64,000 nucleotides of DNA from Clostridia bacterium (lineage in GTDB: Bacteria; Bacillota; Clostridia; Oscillospirales; Acutalibacteraceae), in assembly GCA_017435385.1 (NCBI GenBank), contig JAFSFB010000003.1, positions 96,857 to 160,856 of the forward strand. Reading direction: 5' to 3'. The position numbers were made by a program, and so were the translations under genes. This document shows, in pieces, positions 9,901 to 19,767 of this stretch (the stretch's first letter is position 1; the number at the start of each line of letters is the position of its first letter). The notes beneath the pieces were generated by a model. It had not been told where the DNA came from. It did no database searches and was given only the letters and a program-made list of their open reading frames with translations.

Positions 9901-10156
9901 AAAAAGAACAAAAAGGTGCAGTTTCACAATCAAATGGGACGGCATATGCCGCGGTACCACCCAAATTGCGCAAACTGCACCACTCATTCCTTATAACGCA
10001 GGTAACGCCGCCGTTCGTCACGGCGGAACTCGGAAGCGGCCTTTCCGTCACAGATTGCTCAGCGGTCATCTCAGCAAACAGACCGCCTCTCTGGGAGCCG
10101 AAACGGAATTCTTCTTCTTCACAGTTTCGTTATTAAATTCATTTCGTTATTAAATT
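9901..10156 (-). promoter_or_regulatory. T-box riboswitch of alaS with intrinsic terminator
   Basis: The leader contains the invariant T-box sequence GGGTGGTACCGCGG (minus strand, about 9949-9962), which pairs with the uncharged tRNA acceptor end. It also has a Stem I region with the AGAGAG motif and a distal hairpin (about 10040-10095). A terminator follows: AAACTGCACC-type arms at 9972-9981 and 9915-9924, then a T-rich tract. Uncharged tRNA-Ala should stabilise the antiterminator and allow alaS transcription. I could not assign the alanine specifier codon with certainty. Confidence 0.93.
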
Positions 10157-10162
10157 CAATTA

Positions 10163-10191
10163 ATTATATTACTAAACCGACAAAAAGTCAA
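10163..10191 (-). promoter_or_regulatory. Sigma-A promoter of the alaS T-box transcript
   Basis: On the minus strand TTGACT and a perfect TATAAT are separated by exactly 17 bases, directly upstream of the T-box. The predicted transcript start is about ten bases past the -10. Confidence 0.85.
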
Positions 10192-10198
10192 GCAACTA

Positions 10199-12658
10199 TC
10201 ATTCAGCCTTATCGAGCTTCTTTGAGGAAACCCATGCCTGCTTGCCTTCGTATTCAAATCTTATCCATTCCGAGCCGTTGCTTCCCTCTTTCTTTTCAAG
10301 AGCATTGATTTCAAAGCCCTTGCTCAGAGCGGTGATGATATTGTCATCATTCTCGGTGTCGGGAGAAGTTCTGATATTTGTTTCGTCATCGTTGACGACA
10401 TATTTTCCGATTGAAATTTCAGCGGGATCGGTTATTGCGGGAGGAAGCGTTGTTACTTCATCCTGAGCACCGCCCTGAACGGAATCTGTTCCGACGGTGA
10501 TCGTGCCCCATTCGGTTCCGTTATATGCAAGGAACACTCCGCCCTTGCCCTGACAGATCATGTCATAGGTAAGCTCCGCAACGACTTTATATGCATCCTT
10601 TTCGATCTTGATGACACCCATCTTGCCGCCCTTCTTGACGACAACATAGCCGTTTGACGAGCCACGGCAATAGTCATAAGCCTGAGATGGATCGTCTGCG
10701 GGAACCTCGTTCACAGGCTCGAATTCATAGGGAACAACGAGCTTTCCGCTGTTCTGAGCAACATAGCCCCATTTGCCGTCCTTACGGACTGCGGCATAGC
10801 CCTCATAGTAGCGGTCTCTTTCGTCATAATCTCCGCCGCTCATGCTTGAATTGTTGATATAGGCATGCTCTGCGTGAGGCTCGTTGCTGACGGTTGCGGT
10901 GTCGGTCATCATAACGACCTCGTATGCCTGACCGCCCTTGAGAGCAAGGACATGATAGCCCGACTCATCAAGTCTGCCTTCGCCGTAATATCTGCCGTTG
11001 CTGCAGCGTCTGAAGCCGTCATATTCGGGAGCAAGAACAACATTGCCGAGATAGTCGATAAGACCGTATTTGCCTGTATCGGGATCCTTGAAGGAGTTGA
11101 ATTTTTCGTTGAGGAATTCGATTTCTTTATATTCGGAAAGCTCGGGGAGAGCGGTCCACTTGACGGGTGCCTTGACCGTGTCGGAAACGGGAGCGGTCGT
11201 CGTCGGAGTGTCGTTATCCTTTGAGCCGCCCTTGACAAGAAGAGCAACCGCAATAACAATAACGGCAAGAACCGCAATTGCAATAATAACGATCTTGGGA
11301 TTGACCTTTGCCGCCTTCTTTTCGGGCTTCTTTGCGGAAATTATTTCGGGCTTGACCTCGGCTTTTTCCTCGGTCTTTGCTTCTTCGGAAATCTGAACAT
11401 CGGCAGCCTCACCGCCGAAATCGGCGAACGAAATCGCACCTGCATCCGCTGAAATATCTTCATCGGAAATTTCCGTTACGGTATCAAGACCCTCAATGCT
11501 TCTTCTGATTCTGTCAAACGCATCGTCGTCAACCGAATACTCTTCGGAGGAATCATCCTCTGCCGCTTCGTCTGCGGAAGCATCGGAAACTGTGTCATCC
11601 GAGTCATCCGTGTCCTCTGCTTTTTCAGCTTCTTCTGCCGAGTCTTCAGCTTCGGTTTTCTCTTCGGTATCAATACCGAGCATGCTGCTGATTTTATTCT
11701 TGAATGAAAGAATATTTTCTTCCATCTGAGCTTTTTCTTCGTCGATTTCAGCTTCGATATTCTTTTCGTCTGCGGCTTCATCAGCCGTGTCATCGGACTC
11801 CTCCGCTGATGCTTCCTCGGCATCCTCCGCAGCATCTTCTGCGGAATCTCCGTCGGCTTTTTCATCAGTCTGAGATTCATCTGCCGATGCTTCTTCTGCG
11901 GTAACCTCTGCCGTATCTTCAGCATCTTCAGCGGCTGTTTCTTCGGCTGATACAACAGTCTGAGCCTCTTCGGCTTCCGCATTTTCCTCTGCCTCTTTTG
12001 CCGCCTTGTATGCATCTACCGCAAAAGCGAAGATATCTCTGACGGCATCGTTGTCAACGCCCGTCTTGGCTGTCATATCAGCAAAAAGTCTTGTCAGAAC
12101 GGGAAGCGCCGCAACCTCGGGAGTGCTTGCCGCTTCAACACCCGAAAAAGCAAGAATATCTTCTCTTGCCTTGCTCAGAACAGCATTTGCCGTGCTTTCG
12201 GAAACTCCGAGGAATTTTGAAAGAGCGTTCACGGGCATGCCGTTATTATAATGGAAAATAACTGCCGCTCTGCGTTCGGGAGTCAGCTTATCAACGGCTT
12301 CGGATATCCTTGCGGCTTTCTCGCTGTCCTCAAGAACGGCTTCGGGAAGAAAATCTCCCGAGGGCTCCTGAGCGTTTCCGTCAGCATCCGAAAAAATGAA
12401 TTTTTCGCCGTCTTTATAAATCGAGGCAATTATCTGCTTGAGCCAGATCTCAAAAGCCTCGGGCTTCTTGAGTTTTTCAATCGAACAGAACGCACGGGCA
12501 TAAGCCTTCTTTGCTATCTCAACAGCCCCGGCATCACTGCCGCTGAGCTTCGAAGCAAGGAAATATGAGCTTTTGAGAGTCTTTGCATAGAGCATACCCA
12601 TCGCCTGCGTGTCGCCGTTACCTGCGGCAACAACATACTGTACCAAATTCTCGCTCAC
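10199..12658 (-). CDS. Membrane protein: sigma-like domain + acidic linker + TM + WG repeats + SH3
   Basis: 819 residues. Residues about 1-80 resemble a weak sigma region 2, and 124-170 a region 4 helix-turn-helix (LTPERRAAVIFHYNNGMP, then LGVSESTANAVLSKARED). Residues 222-440 are a very acidic Glu/Asp/Ala linker. One membrane segment lies at about 455-475. WG-type repeats follow (KWGYVAQNSGKLVVPYEFE), then a C-terminal bacterial SH3 domain. It is probably a membrane-tethered regulator with an outside sensor, possibly binding the cell wall. The start is a GTG with GGAGTGG nine bases upstream; a TTG six codons earlier is the alternative. The function is not established. Confidence 0.8.
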   Translation of the reverse strand: MSENLVQYVVAAGNGDTQAMGMLYAKTLKSSYFLASKLSGSDAGAVEIAKKAYARAFCSIEKLKKPEAFEIWLKQIIASIYKDGEKFIFSDADGNAQEPSGDFLPEAVLEDSEKAARISEAVDKLTPERRAAVIFHYNNGMPVNALSKFLGVSESTANAVLSKAREDILAFSGVEAASTPEVAALPVLTRLFADMTAKTGVDNDAVRDIFAFAVDAYKAAKEAEENAEAEEAQTVVSAEETAAEDAEDTAEVTAEEASADESQTDEKADGDSAEDAAEDAEEASAEESDDTADEAADEKNIEAEIDEEKAQMEENILSFKNKISSMLGIDTEEKTEAEDSAEEAEKAEDTDDSDDTVSDASADEAAEDDSSEEYSVDDDAFDRIRRSIEGLDTVTEISDEDISADAGAISFADFGGEAADVQISEEAKTEEKAEVKPEIISAKKPEKKAAKVNPKIVIIAIAVLAVIVIAVALLVKGGSKDNDTPTTTAPVSDTVKAPVKWTALPELSEYKEIEFLNEKFNSFKDPDTGKYGLIDYLGNVVLAPEYDGFRRCSNGRYYGEGRLDESGYHVLALKGGQAYEVVMMTDTATVSNEPHAEHAYINNSSMSGGDYDERDRYYEGYAAVRKDGKWGYVAQNSGKLVVPYEFEPVNEVPADDPSQAYDYCRGSSNGYVVVKKGGKMGVIKIEKDAYKVVAELTYDMICQGKGGVFLAYNGTEWGTITVGTDSVQGGAQDEVTTLPPAITDPAEISIGKYVVNDDETNIRTSPDTENDDNIITALSKGFEINALEKKEGSNGSEWIRFEYEGKQAWVSSKKLDKAE

Positions 12659-12735
12659 TTTAATATTCCACTCCAATCGGTTTTTATTAAAAGTACGAAA
12701 AGCAATATTGTGTCATTTTATTACACTTGTAATCA

Positions 12736-12764
12736 ATTTTATACTACATTTGGTTAATTGTCAA
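12736..12764 (-). promoter_or_regulatory. Promoter of the sigma-WG-SH3 gene
   Basis: On the minus strand TTGACA and TAAAAT are 17 bases apart, about 80 bases before the start codon, in the gap after sigE. Confidence 0.7.
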
Positions 12765-12815
12765 GAGAATAAATACCGAATTTGACAATATGTTGTGTGG
12801 CAAAGGGCTCAGGTG

Positions 12816-13508
12816 TCATATTTCCCTTTTGATTTTCTCGATTATTCTTTTTTCAAGCCTTGAAATATAGCTCTGGGATATCCCGAGAGCATCGGCAACC
12901 TCCTTCTGGGTATATTCCCGTCCCCCGCCGATTCCGAACCTCATTGTCATTATCTGCCTCTCTCTCTTGCTCAGCGAAGCAACGGCTTTATAAAGTCTGC
13001 TCCTTTCGTCCTCGGATTCGATATCACGGTAAATTTCGTCGGGCTCGCTTCCGAGAATATCGGAGAGCAGAAGCTCGTTTCCGTCCCAGTCCACATTGAG
13101 CGGTTCAAAATACGATACCTCGGCTTTGAGCGAATTGGTTTTTCTCAGATACATCAGAATCTCGTTTTCGATGCATCTCGAGGCATAGGTTGCAAGCTTG
13201 ATATTCTTGGATATTCTGAAGGTATTGATTGCTTTTATCAGCCCCAGAGTTCCGATGGAAATGAGGTCCTCAATCGGTATTCCCGTGTTTTCAAATTTCC
13301 GTGCAATATAGACAACAAGCCTGAGATTCCGCACGATAAGCTCCTCCCTCGCATCCTTGTCACCGAGCATGAGCTTCTCGAGATAACCGTTTTCTTCCTC
13401 TCTTGTTAAAGGCGGCGGAAGAGTTTCGGGTCCGTTGATATAATCGACCTCAATTTCAAAAACCCTCGACTTGATTTTCGCTATCAGCTCTGCAATTTTT
13501 CTGAACAT
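12816..13508 (-). CDS. sigE: Sporulation mother-cell sigma factor SigE
   Basis: A 230-residue sigma-70 family factor. Region 2 contains [34 protein letters not shown] helices, and region 4 ends with the helix-turn-helix [23 protein letters not shown]. The N-terminal stretch of about 25 residues ([20 protein letters not shown]) corresponds to the pro-sequence that the membrane protease SpoIIGA removes. It starts four bases after spoIIGA, the conserved sporulation arrangement. GGGGAG precedes the ATG. This is strong evidence that the organism is, or descends from, a spore former. Confidence 0.96.
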   Translation of the reverse strand: MFRKIAELIAKIKSRVFEIEVDYINGPETLPPPLTREEENGYLEKLMLGDKDAREELIVRNLRLVVYIARKFENTGIPIEDLISIGTLGLIKAINTFRISKNIKLATYASRCIENEILMYLRKTNSLKAEVSYFEPLNVDWDGNELLLSDILGSEPDEIYRDIESEDERSRLYKAVASLSKRERQIMTMRFGIGGGREYTQKEVADALGISQSYISRLEKRIIEKIKREI

Positions 13509-13512
13509 ATTC

Positions 13513-14388
13513 TCATCTCCCCACTGCGGAAAAACCGCTTTTTATTTCATTGTCGATCGCATCAAAAACGGGACTCCCGAGCAGCGCACAGAAATCGCCC
13601 GAAACAAGCTTTCCGTCTGTGACCGCTATGTAAATTTTTTCGGCGGAAACCGTTTTGCCCAAGCCTTTCAGCGTTATTCCGTCAGCCATAAACGCAGGTA
13701 ATGCACCGCCGTTTTTTATTGTGGAATAAGGAATCAGCCTGAAATTCTTTTCGAGAGTGATATCGCTGTCCTTTTCGATAAGCTGCTGAACAAATCTTTT
13801 TTCGGCAATAATTACCGGTCTGCCCGAAAAGCTGTCACGAAGGCTGTTTCCCGTATCGTAAAGAGCCTTTCCCGTTGCCTCTTTCATGTTATATCTGACC
13901 GTGAGCTCATATATGCTCTGAGTCGGAGCACGGCTTCGGGAGAAACGGGTGAGCAAGCTCAGCACGGCATAGCAGACAAGCGAAGAAACCGTCAGCGTCA
14001 GAATGCTTATATCAAAATAGACGATCCCGTTTTTATACATTGCTCTGTCGGGCGCAACGAAGGTGCAAACAGCAAGCATGATTCCCGCAAAAACAAAGTT
14101 TGCAATAAAAAATGCGGAGCAGTTTTTCACAAAAGCTCTGACCGAGCAAAAGCCGAAAGCAACGGCAACCATAAACGCAAGAAACGCAAGCTTTATAACC
14201 GCATTCAGAAACGGCGGTATGCCTTCGACAAAAATTATAACAGAAAAAAGACCGCCTGCCGCCGCCGAAAGAAAAAACCTGACCGTTTTATGCTCCGACC
14301 CCGTAATTGCCGCACTTGCTCTGAGCAGAAAATAATTGACGATCATATTGACCGCCACAAGAATATCGGCATAAATAACAGTTTTCAA
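13513..14388 (-). CDS. spoIIGA: Sigma-E processing protease SpoIIGA
   Basis: 291 residues starting [14 protein letters not shown], with five hydrophobic helices in the first half and a cytoplasmic aspartic-protease-like domain in the second half. The catalytic motif is in [11 protein letters not shown] (DTGN). SpoIIGA cleaves pro-SigE after septation. The start is a TTG preceded by GGAGGG at seven bases. A longer in-frame reading from an upstream ATG lacks a ribosome binding site and would add 28 unlikely residues. The protein is diverged in its membrane part, as the family usually is. Confidence 0.92.
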   Translation of the reverse strand: MKTVIYADILVAVNMIVNYFLLRASAAITGSEHKTVRFFLSAAAGGLFSVIIFVEGIPPFLNAVIKLAFLAFMVAVAFGFCSVRAFVKNCSAFFIANFVFAGIMLAVCTFVAPDRAMYKNGIVYFDISILTLTVSSLVCYAVLSLLTRFSRSRAPTQSIYELTVRYNMKEATGKALYDTGNSLRDSFSGRPVIIAEKRFVQQLIEKDSDITLEKNFRLIPYSTIKNGGALPAFMADGITLKGLGKTVSAEKIYIAVTDGKLVSGDFCALLGSPVFDAIDNEIKSGFSAVGR

Positions 14389-14487
14389 AATACACCCTCC
14401 GCATCTCCTGCCTTCATCATTTGAAATTATAAGCTCAGACCACGGAAAATTTTTGTCGTTTAAGGTAACCAAATTTAAAGTTTTCTA

Positions 14488-14516
14488 TTGATTATCGTTT
14501 TTGAGGGGTTTATAAT
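14488..14516 (+). promoter_or_regulatory. Promoter of the PHP-domain gene
   Basis: TTGATT and a perfect TATAAT are separated by 17 bases and lie 35 bases before the ATG. Confidence 0.75.
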
Positions 14517-14550
14517 ATATATCTGTTATCTAAAAAGGAGATGAAACCTG

Positions 14551-15219
14551 ATGAGTTTTCTTTTTGACACTCATATTCACACAAAAGAGTCCAGCGCATG
14601 CGGAGAGGTCCGGGCTGCGGATATCGTTGCCCGCTACAAAAGCCTCGGCTACGACGGCATCATTGTCACCGATCATATGCAAAAGAAAGGAATCGACCGT
14701 TTCGGCGGCACATATGAAGAAAACATCGGCTGTTTTCTGAAGGGATACCACGCATGCAAAGCACTCGCAGACGAAAAATTCAAGGTCATTCTCGGCATGG
14801 AGATCCGTTTTCTTGAAAACGATAATGACTATCTTGTTTACGGCTTCGATGAGGATTTCCTTTATTCCCGTGACCTTGCCCATATCCCGACCCTTGAGGA
14901 TTTCATGCCGATCGCAAAAGAAAACGGACTTGCCGTTTTCCAGGCTCATCCGTTCAGAAACGATATGGTCATTATGCCGCCCGACATCGTTGACGGCATA
15001 GAGGTCTATAACGGTCACGGCAACCACGATTCACGCAACGACATCGCCTGGCATTGGGCTGAGAAATTCGGCTTCAGAAAGCTTTCGGGTTCTGATTTCC
15101 ACGGTGTTCTCACGATGGAACCAGGCGGAGTTTATTTCGAGGATGAGATAAACGATTCAAAAGATGTAGCAAAGGCTCTTCTTTCAAATAAATATTCTCT
15201 CAAGGTTTTTACCGAATAA
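14551..15219 (+). CDS. PHP-domain phosphoesterase
   Basis: 222 residues. The N-terminal DTHIHTKESSACG is the HxH metal motif of the polymerase-and-histidinol-phosphatase fold. DGIIVTDHM, FQAHPFRN and SGSDFHG supply the further metal ligands. Members hydrolyse phosphomonoesters, nucleotides or histidinol phosphate; the substrate here is unknown. It stands alone with its own promoter and an AAGGAG ribosome binding site. Confidence 0.85.
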   Translation: MSFLFDTHIHTKESSACGEVRAADIVARYKSLGYDGIIVTDHMQKKGIDRFGGTYEENIGCFLKGYHACKALADEKFKVILGMEIRFLENDNDYLVYGFDEDFLYSRDLAHIPTLEDFMPIAKENGLAVFQAHPFRNDMVIMPPDIVDGIEVYNGHGNHDSRNDIAWHWAEKFGFRKLSGSDFHGVLTMEPGGVYFEDEINDSKDVAKALLSNKYSLKVFTE

Positions 15220-15225
15220 ACTATC

Positions 15226-15254
15226 TTGTAATCAGCGTTTATTTATGTTATAAT
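15226..15254 (+). promoter_or_regulatory. Promoter of the aldo/keto reductase gene cluster
   Basis: TTGTAA and a perfect TATAAT are separated by 17 bases, 31 bases before the ATG. It probably drives the four following co-directional genes up to the hairpin at 19768. Confidence 0.75.
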
Positions 15255-15284
15255 TAAAAGAGTTTTTGAAAGGAAAGAGAACTT

Positions 15285-16394
15285 ATGCGTTACAGAAAAC
15301 TCGGCAGAACGGGCGTTGATGTTTCCGTTCTCGGCTTCGGCTGCATGCGTCTTCCGATGATCGAAGGCGAAGACAGAATTGACGAGCAGGAAGCAATAAG
15401 GATCATCCGTGAAGGTATCGACAGCGGGATCAATTATCTCGACACCGCTTTCTTTTACCATAACGGAGAAAGCGAAAGACTCGTCGGAAAGGCTGTTGCC
15501 GACGGCTACAGAGAAAAAGCATACATCGCAACAAAGCTTCCTCTCGGCGAGGTTAAATGCGAAGAGGACGTTGAAAGAATATTCGCCACCCAGCTCGAAA
15601 AGCTCGGCGTTGACTATGTGGATTTTTATCTTCTTCACGCAGTCAACAATGATGCATGGGAAAACAAGGTTCTGAAATTCGATATTCTCCCGAAAATCGA
15701 AAAACTGATCTCTGAAGGAAAAATAAAGCATTTCGGCTTTTCATTCCACGATGACCTTGAGGTTTTCAAAAAGATCATCGACGCTTATGACGGCTTTGAA
15801 TTCTGCCAGATTCAGTTCAACTATATCGACACGGATTATCAGGCAGGCATCGAAGGTCTTGAATATGCCGCTTCAAAGGGACTCGGCGTTATCGTCATGG
15901 AGCCTCTTCTCGGCGGCAAGCTCGCCGCTCCGCACGAAAGCGTTGCCGAATGCCTCGGCAATTCAAGAACTCCCGTTGAATGGGCTCTCGATTTCGTCTG
16001 GAACAGACCCGAGGTTTCAATGCTCCTCAGCGGCATGGGCTCCGAAAAGATGGTGACCGAAAATATCGGCTATGCATGCAAGGCTGAATCGGGCATGCTC
16101 GGTGCGGATGACCTTCAGACTCTCAGAGATGCAAAGGCTGTTTTCGATGAGCTCACCGCTGTCAACTGCACGGGCTGCGAATACTGCATGCCCTGCCCCT
16201 TCGGCGTTGAGATTCCCAAGGTCTTTGCCGCATACAATAACATAACAACGGGCGGCAGAAGGCTCGTCAAGGAGATCATGCCCGACATCGAATATATTGC
16301 GGAGAGATGCCAAAAATGCGGCAAATGCGTCAAGGCATGCCCTCAGCAGATCGATATTCCCGAAAAACTCAGAAAAATCAAGAATCAGTTCTAA
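15285..16394 (+). CDS. Aldo/keto reductase with C-terminal 4Fe-4S ferredoxin domain
   Basis: 369 residues. The first 270 form a TIM-barrel aldo/keto reductase (MRYRKLGRTGVDVSVLGFG, the DTAFFYHNGESERLVGKA segment with the catalytic Asp/Tyr, and a Lys in ATKLPLG). The C-terminal 80 carry two cysteine clusters, CTGCEYCMPCPFGV and CQKCGKCVKACPQQ, typical of a 2[4Fe-4S] ferredoxin module. Such fusions occur in anaerobes and probably couple carbonyl reduction to ferredoxin electrons. The substrate is unknown. It is first in a cluster with an SGNH hydrolase (11-base gap). Confidence 0.9.
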   Translation: MRYRKLGRTGVDVSVLGFGCMRLPMIEGEDRIDEQEAIRIIREGIDSGINYLDTAFFYHNGESERLVGKAVADGYREKAYIATKLPLGEVKCEEDVERIFATQLEKLGVDYVDFYLLHAVNNDAWENKVLKFDILPKIEKLISEGKIKHFGFSFHDDLEVFKKIIDAYDGFEFCQIQFNYIDTDYQAGIEGLEYAASKGLGVIVMEPLLGGKLAAPHESVAECLGNSRTPVEWALDFVWNRPEVSMLLSGMGSEKMVTENIGYACKAESGMLGADDLQTLRDAKAVFDELTAVNCTGCEYCMPCPFGVEIPKVFAAYNNITTGGRRLVKEIMPDIEYIAERCQKCGKCVKACPQQIDIPEKLRKIKNQF

Positions 16395-16405
16395 GAGGTA
16401 ATAAT

Positions 16406-17014
16406 ATGAAAATTCTTTTCCAGGGCGACTCAATAACGGATTGCGGACGAAACCGTGACGATTACCACGATTTAGGCGCAGGTTATCCCAAATATGCCGC
16501 AGAGCTTATCGCCAAGGCATATCCCGAAACCGAGTTTGAATTCATCAATCTCGGAATCAGCGGCGACCAGACGAAAAACCTCGTTGACCGTCTGCAGAGC
16601 GATTTCATTGACATTCAGCCCGATTTCGTTTCAATTCACATCGGCATCAACGACACATGGCACAGAGCTGCGGAGAGAAACTGGCTCGGCAACGATGTTT
16701 TCGAGGCACAGTACAGAAAGGTTCTCTCCGAGATAAAGGATAAAACAAACGCAAAACTTCTCATCATCGAGCAGTTCCTTCTTCCCGTTGACGACAAGGC
16801 ATATTTCAGAGAAGATCTCAACGGCAAGATCGACATCACAAGAAAGCTCGCAAGAGAATATGCAGATTTCTATATTCCTCTTGACGGACTTATGGCTCAG
16901 GCATGCGTTGGCAACGATGCTTCTCATTGGTCTGAAGACGGCGTTCATCCCAACGAAAACGGAGCAAAATTCATTGCAGGAATTTATGCCGATGCATTCG
17001 GCAAAATGATATAA
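16406..17014 (+). CDS. SGNH/GDSL hydrolase
   Basis: A 202-residue cytoplasmic esterase-like protein. Block I is MKILFQGDSITDCGRNR, with the catalytic serine in GDS. Block III is SIHIGINDTWHRAA and block V is WSEDGVHPNENG, with the catalytic Asp-x-x-His. There is no signal peptide. It resembles carbohydrate deacetylases or lysophospholipases; the substrate cannot be told. The start follows AGAGGTAATAAT. It sits between the aldo/keto reductase and the PfoR-like gene, in the same direction. Confidence 0.88.
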   Translation: MKILFQGDSITDCGRNRDDYHDLGAGYPKYAAELIAKAYPETEFEFINLGISGDQTKNLVDRLQSDFIDIQPDFVSIHIGINDTWHRAAERNWLGNDVFEAQYRKVLSEIKDKTNAKLLIIEQFLLPVDDKAYFREDLNGKIDITRKLAREYADFYIPLDGLMAQACVGNDASHWSEDGVHPNENGAKFIAGIYADAFGKMI

Positions 17015-17038
17015 CAAAGCTTCAAGGAAGGCGAAAAA

Positions 17039-18097
17039 GTGAATACGTTAAAAAAAGCACTCAACTATGTATTTATTGACGGTCTTTCAGGTATGGCACT
17101 CGGTCTTTTCGGCACTCTTATTATCGGCACCATCCTCGAACAGATCGGAAACTTCATTCCCGGCATCATCGGAACATATCTGGTTGCCGTTGCGGGAATT
17201 GCAAAATCAATAACCGGCGCAGGAATCGGCGTCGGGATGGCATTCAAATACAAATGCTCTCCCCTCGCAGGTGCATCCGCCGCAGTCGCAGGCATTGTCG
17301 GCGCATTTGCAAAGAATGTTGTTGCGGGAACCTTTTCGGGCATATCAGGCCCCGGAGATCCCCTCTGCGCTTTCATCGCCGCATTTTTCGCTATTCAGGC
17401 AGGCAAGCTCATCAGCGGAAAAACAAAGCTCGACATTATTCTCACTCCCGCCCTTTCAATCGTCGTCGGCAGTGCGGCAGGTCTTTTCGTCGGACCTCCC
17501 GTTTCAAAGGTCACGACCTACATAGGTGAGCTCATCAACTGGGGCGTTGAAAAAGAGCCGATCCTCATGGGTATCGTTGTATCGGTCATCATGGGTATCT
17601 GCCTGACACTTCCCATCAGCTCAGCGGCACTCGGCATCATTCTCGGGCTCAACGGTCTTGCGGGCGGTGCGGCGGTTGTCGGCTGCAGCGCTCAGATGAT
17701 AGGCTTCGCCGTTGCAAGCTACAGAGAAAACAAGGTCGGCGGTCTTATCGCTCAGGGTGTCGGCACATCAATGCTTCAGATGCCCAATATCGTCAAGCAT
17801 CCGCAGATATGGATTCCGCCCATCATAACAAGCGCAATCCTCGGTCCGATCTCAACCGCAGTTCTCAAAATGACCTGCTACGCTTCGGGCTCGGGAATGG
17901 GCACATCGGGGCTTGTCGGCCAGTTCATGACCTTCAGCTCGATGACCGACGGCGGCGCAGACAGCTTCGTTGTTCTTATTGAGATCTTAATCATGCATTT
18001 CATCGCTCCCGCACTCATTACGCTGGGCATCTCGGAATTCATGAGAAAGAAAAAGCTTATAAGCTTCGGTGACATGGAGCTTAAAAATATGAATTAA
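17039..18097 (+). CDS. PfoR-like PTS EIIC-type membrane protein
   Basis: 352 residues with about ten hydrophobic helices and many Gly/Ala-rich turns (FIDGLSGMALGLFGTLIIGT, ASAAVAGIVGAFAKN). The similarity is to the membrane family named after the Clostridium perfringolysin regulator PfoR and related to PTS sugar transporter IIC domains. Neither IIA nor IIB domains are present, so sugar phosphorylation by this protein alone is unlikely. The start is a GTG with AAGGAAGG upstream. It may transport or sense a compound handled by the neighbouring secreted ceramidase-like protein, which is inference. Confidence 0.75.
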   Translation: MNTLKKALNYVFIDGLSGMALGLFGTLIIGTILEQIGNFIPGIIGTYLVAVAGIAKSITGAGIGVGMAFKYKCSPLAGASAAVAGIVGAFAKNVVAGTFSGISGPGDPLCAFIAAFFAIQAGKLISGKTKLDIILTPALSIVVGSAAGLFVGPPVSKVTTYIGELINWGVEKEPILMGIVVSVIMGICLTLPISSAALGIILGLNGLAGGAAVVGCSAQMIGFAVASYRENKVGGLIAQGVGTSMLQMPNIVKHPQIWIPPIITSAILGPISTAVLKMTCYASGSGMGTSGLVGQFMTFSSMTDGGADSFVVLIEILIMHFIAPALITLGISEFMRKKKLISFGDMELKNMN

Positions 18098-18136
18098 CTG
18101 TCAGTTCAAAAACTACAGATTACGGAGGACATCAAA

Positions 18137-19747
18137 ATGGCAAAAAAACTCACCGCAATTATCCTTTCCGTGGCTTTGATCTTCTCAGCCGCATTCTGCA
18201 TCCCCTCATCCGCCGCAACAGAGGTTACCTCTCAGTTTGAGAGAGGCTTTTACCGCTTTGTTGACAATCTCCTTGACGCACTCGTAAACGGAATCTCAGC
18301 TCTCATCGCAGAGCCCCGTGACTGGGTCGCAAAGAAGAATTATGTTTCGGAAAACTTCTATGAAGGCATGGAGCCCGAAGAATTCATTTCCGTACCCGGC
18401 GCAAACGCAAAATGGTCGCTCGGCTATGCAAACGCAAGCATCCAGACCGGCAAAGAGCTTGAAGAAGGTCACTATGTCGGCGGCAGCCTTGCAATCGGCG
18501 ACAAGTTCGCAACCGAAATCAGAGATGACCAGAAGGTCAGAACAATTGCAGTTTCCGACGGCAGAGGAATAACCATCTTCTCCGCCATCGACACCTACGG
18601 CATGTCTTCAACCGATGTCAGAGGCATCAGAGCCGCTTTTGAAAAAGAAGCTGCTTCAATGAACCTTGACATTACATCCATCAACATCTCCGCTCTTCAT
18701 CAGCACAGCTGCGTTGACACCTTCGGTCTTAACGGCAATCTCATCAACGCTCTCTTCACATCTTCTGTCCGCAACATGCTCGGTCTTGAGCTTCCCAACG
18801 GTCAGAACAAGGATTTCATGGATAACCTTTACAAGGTAACCGTCAAGTCAATGATCGATGCTGTCACAAACATGAAGGACGGTCAGCTCTATTACGGCTA
18901 CGGCGACGCAACAAACTACATCTATGACAAGCGTTCTCCCATGGTTATTGACACAAAGCTCCACAGACTCAGCTTCGTTCCCGATGACGGTTCAGCCGAA
19001 ACATGGCTTCTCAACGCCCCCATTCACTGCGTAGGTAACGGCGCTGCAGGAACGCTCATCACAGGCGACTATCCCTATTTCATGGAAAAATACATCAACG
19101 AAAATGCAGGCGCAAATGTATTCTATGTTCTCGGCGCAGAGCTCGCAATGACTGCTGAACATGACTATCTCCCCGAAATCGACACAACAACCGATATCTA
19201 TAAGGAATACGGCGAAGGCTATGCAAGAATTAAACTCTTCGGCGAAGAGCTTGCAAAGCTTGCCTGCTCAATCAAAAACACAGAAAATGTTGCTCCCATT
19301 CTCAACATCAGACTCTCAGAGGTTTTTGTTCCCGTTGACAACAGCATTCTCAAGCTCGCAGCAAAGGGCGGTCTTCTCACAAACCAGATCGTAAAGAACA
19401 AGGGCAACTATGAGGTTGTCACAGAGGTCGGCTACTGCGAACTCGGCAACAACATCGCAATTTCGCTCATCCCCGGTGAGCTTGCTCCCGAAATCGCTTA
19501 CGGCGGTGCACACACTGCAGAAGAAACATGGGACGGCGACGAATGGACCTACACCTCCTTCGCAGATGCCGCAGAAGGCAGAAAGCTTATCGTTTTCGGC
19601 ATCACAAACGACCAGATCGGTTATCTTCTTCCCTCAAACGAATGGCATTCATATCTGACAGAAAATGAAGAGATCGTTTCAACAGGCCGCATGGCAGGCG
19701 CATATATCACGGAAGCATTCCTTCTTCTCTTCAACGAGGTCCGCTGA
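18137..19747 (+). CDS. Secreted neutral ceramidase-like hydrolase
   Basis: 536 residues with a Sec signal peptide (MAKKLTAIILSVALIFSAAF, cleavage near SSAA). The body has traits of the neutral/alkaline ceramidase fold: ISALHQHSCVD (metal-binding HxH), LLNAPIHCVGNG, and TGDYPYFMEKYI, where enzymes of the family have an Asp after a histidine metal site. Ceramidases cut the amide bond of ceramide, a host or dietary lipid. The match is to the superfamily only. The first 90 residues are specific to this protein. GGAGG precedes the ATG and the gene ends at a hairpin. Confidence 0.7.
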   Translation: MAKKLTAIILSVALIFSAAFCIPSSAATEVTSQFERGFYRFVDNLLDALVNGISALIAEPRDWVAKKNYVSENFYEGMEPEEFISVPGANAKWSLGYANASIQTGKELEEGHYVGGSLAIGDKFATEIRDDQKVRTIAVSDGRGITIFSAIDTYGMSSTDVRGIRAAFEKEAASMNLDITSINISALHQHSCVDTFGLNGNLINALFTSSVRNMLGLELPNGQNKDFMDNLYKVTVKSMIDAVTNMKDGQLYYGYGDATNYIYDKRSPMVIDTKLHRLSFVPDDGSAETWLLNAPIHCVGNGAAGTLITGDYPYFMEKYINENAGANVFYVLGAELAMTAEHDYLPEIDTTTDIYKEYGEGYARIKLFGEELAKLACSIKNTENVAPILNIRLSEVFVPVDNSILKLAAKGGLLTNQIVKNKGNYEVVTEVGYCELGNNIAISLIPGELAPEIAYGGAHTAEETWDGDEWTYTSFADAAEGRKLIVFGITNDQIGYLLPSNEWHSYLTENEEIVSTGRMAGAYITEAFLLLFNEVR

Positions 19748-19767
19748 TTATTTCTGAAAAACAATTA

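Noticed and set aside
11476..12015. A basic, Lys/Arg-rich frame within the acidic linker of the sigma-WG protein
   Set aside because: It is a frameshifted reading of GAA/GCA-type repeats and does not resemble a protein.
14450..14462. A Spo0A box before spoIIGA
   Set aside because: TGTCGTT differs from TGTCGAA in two places and its distance is not diagnostic.
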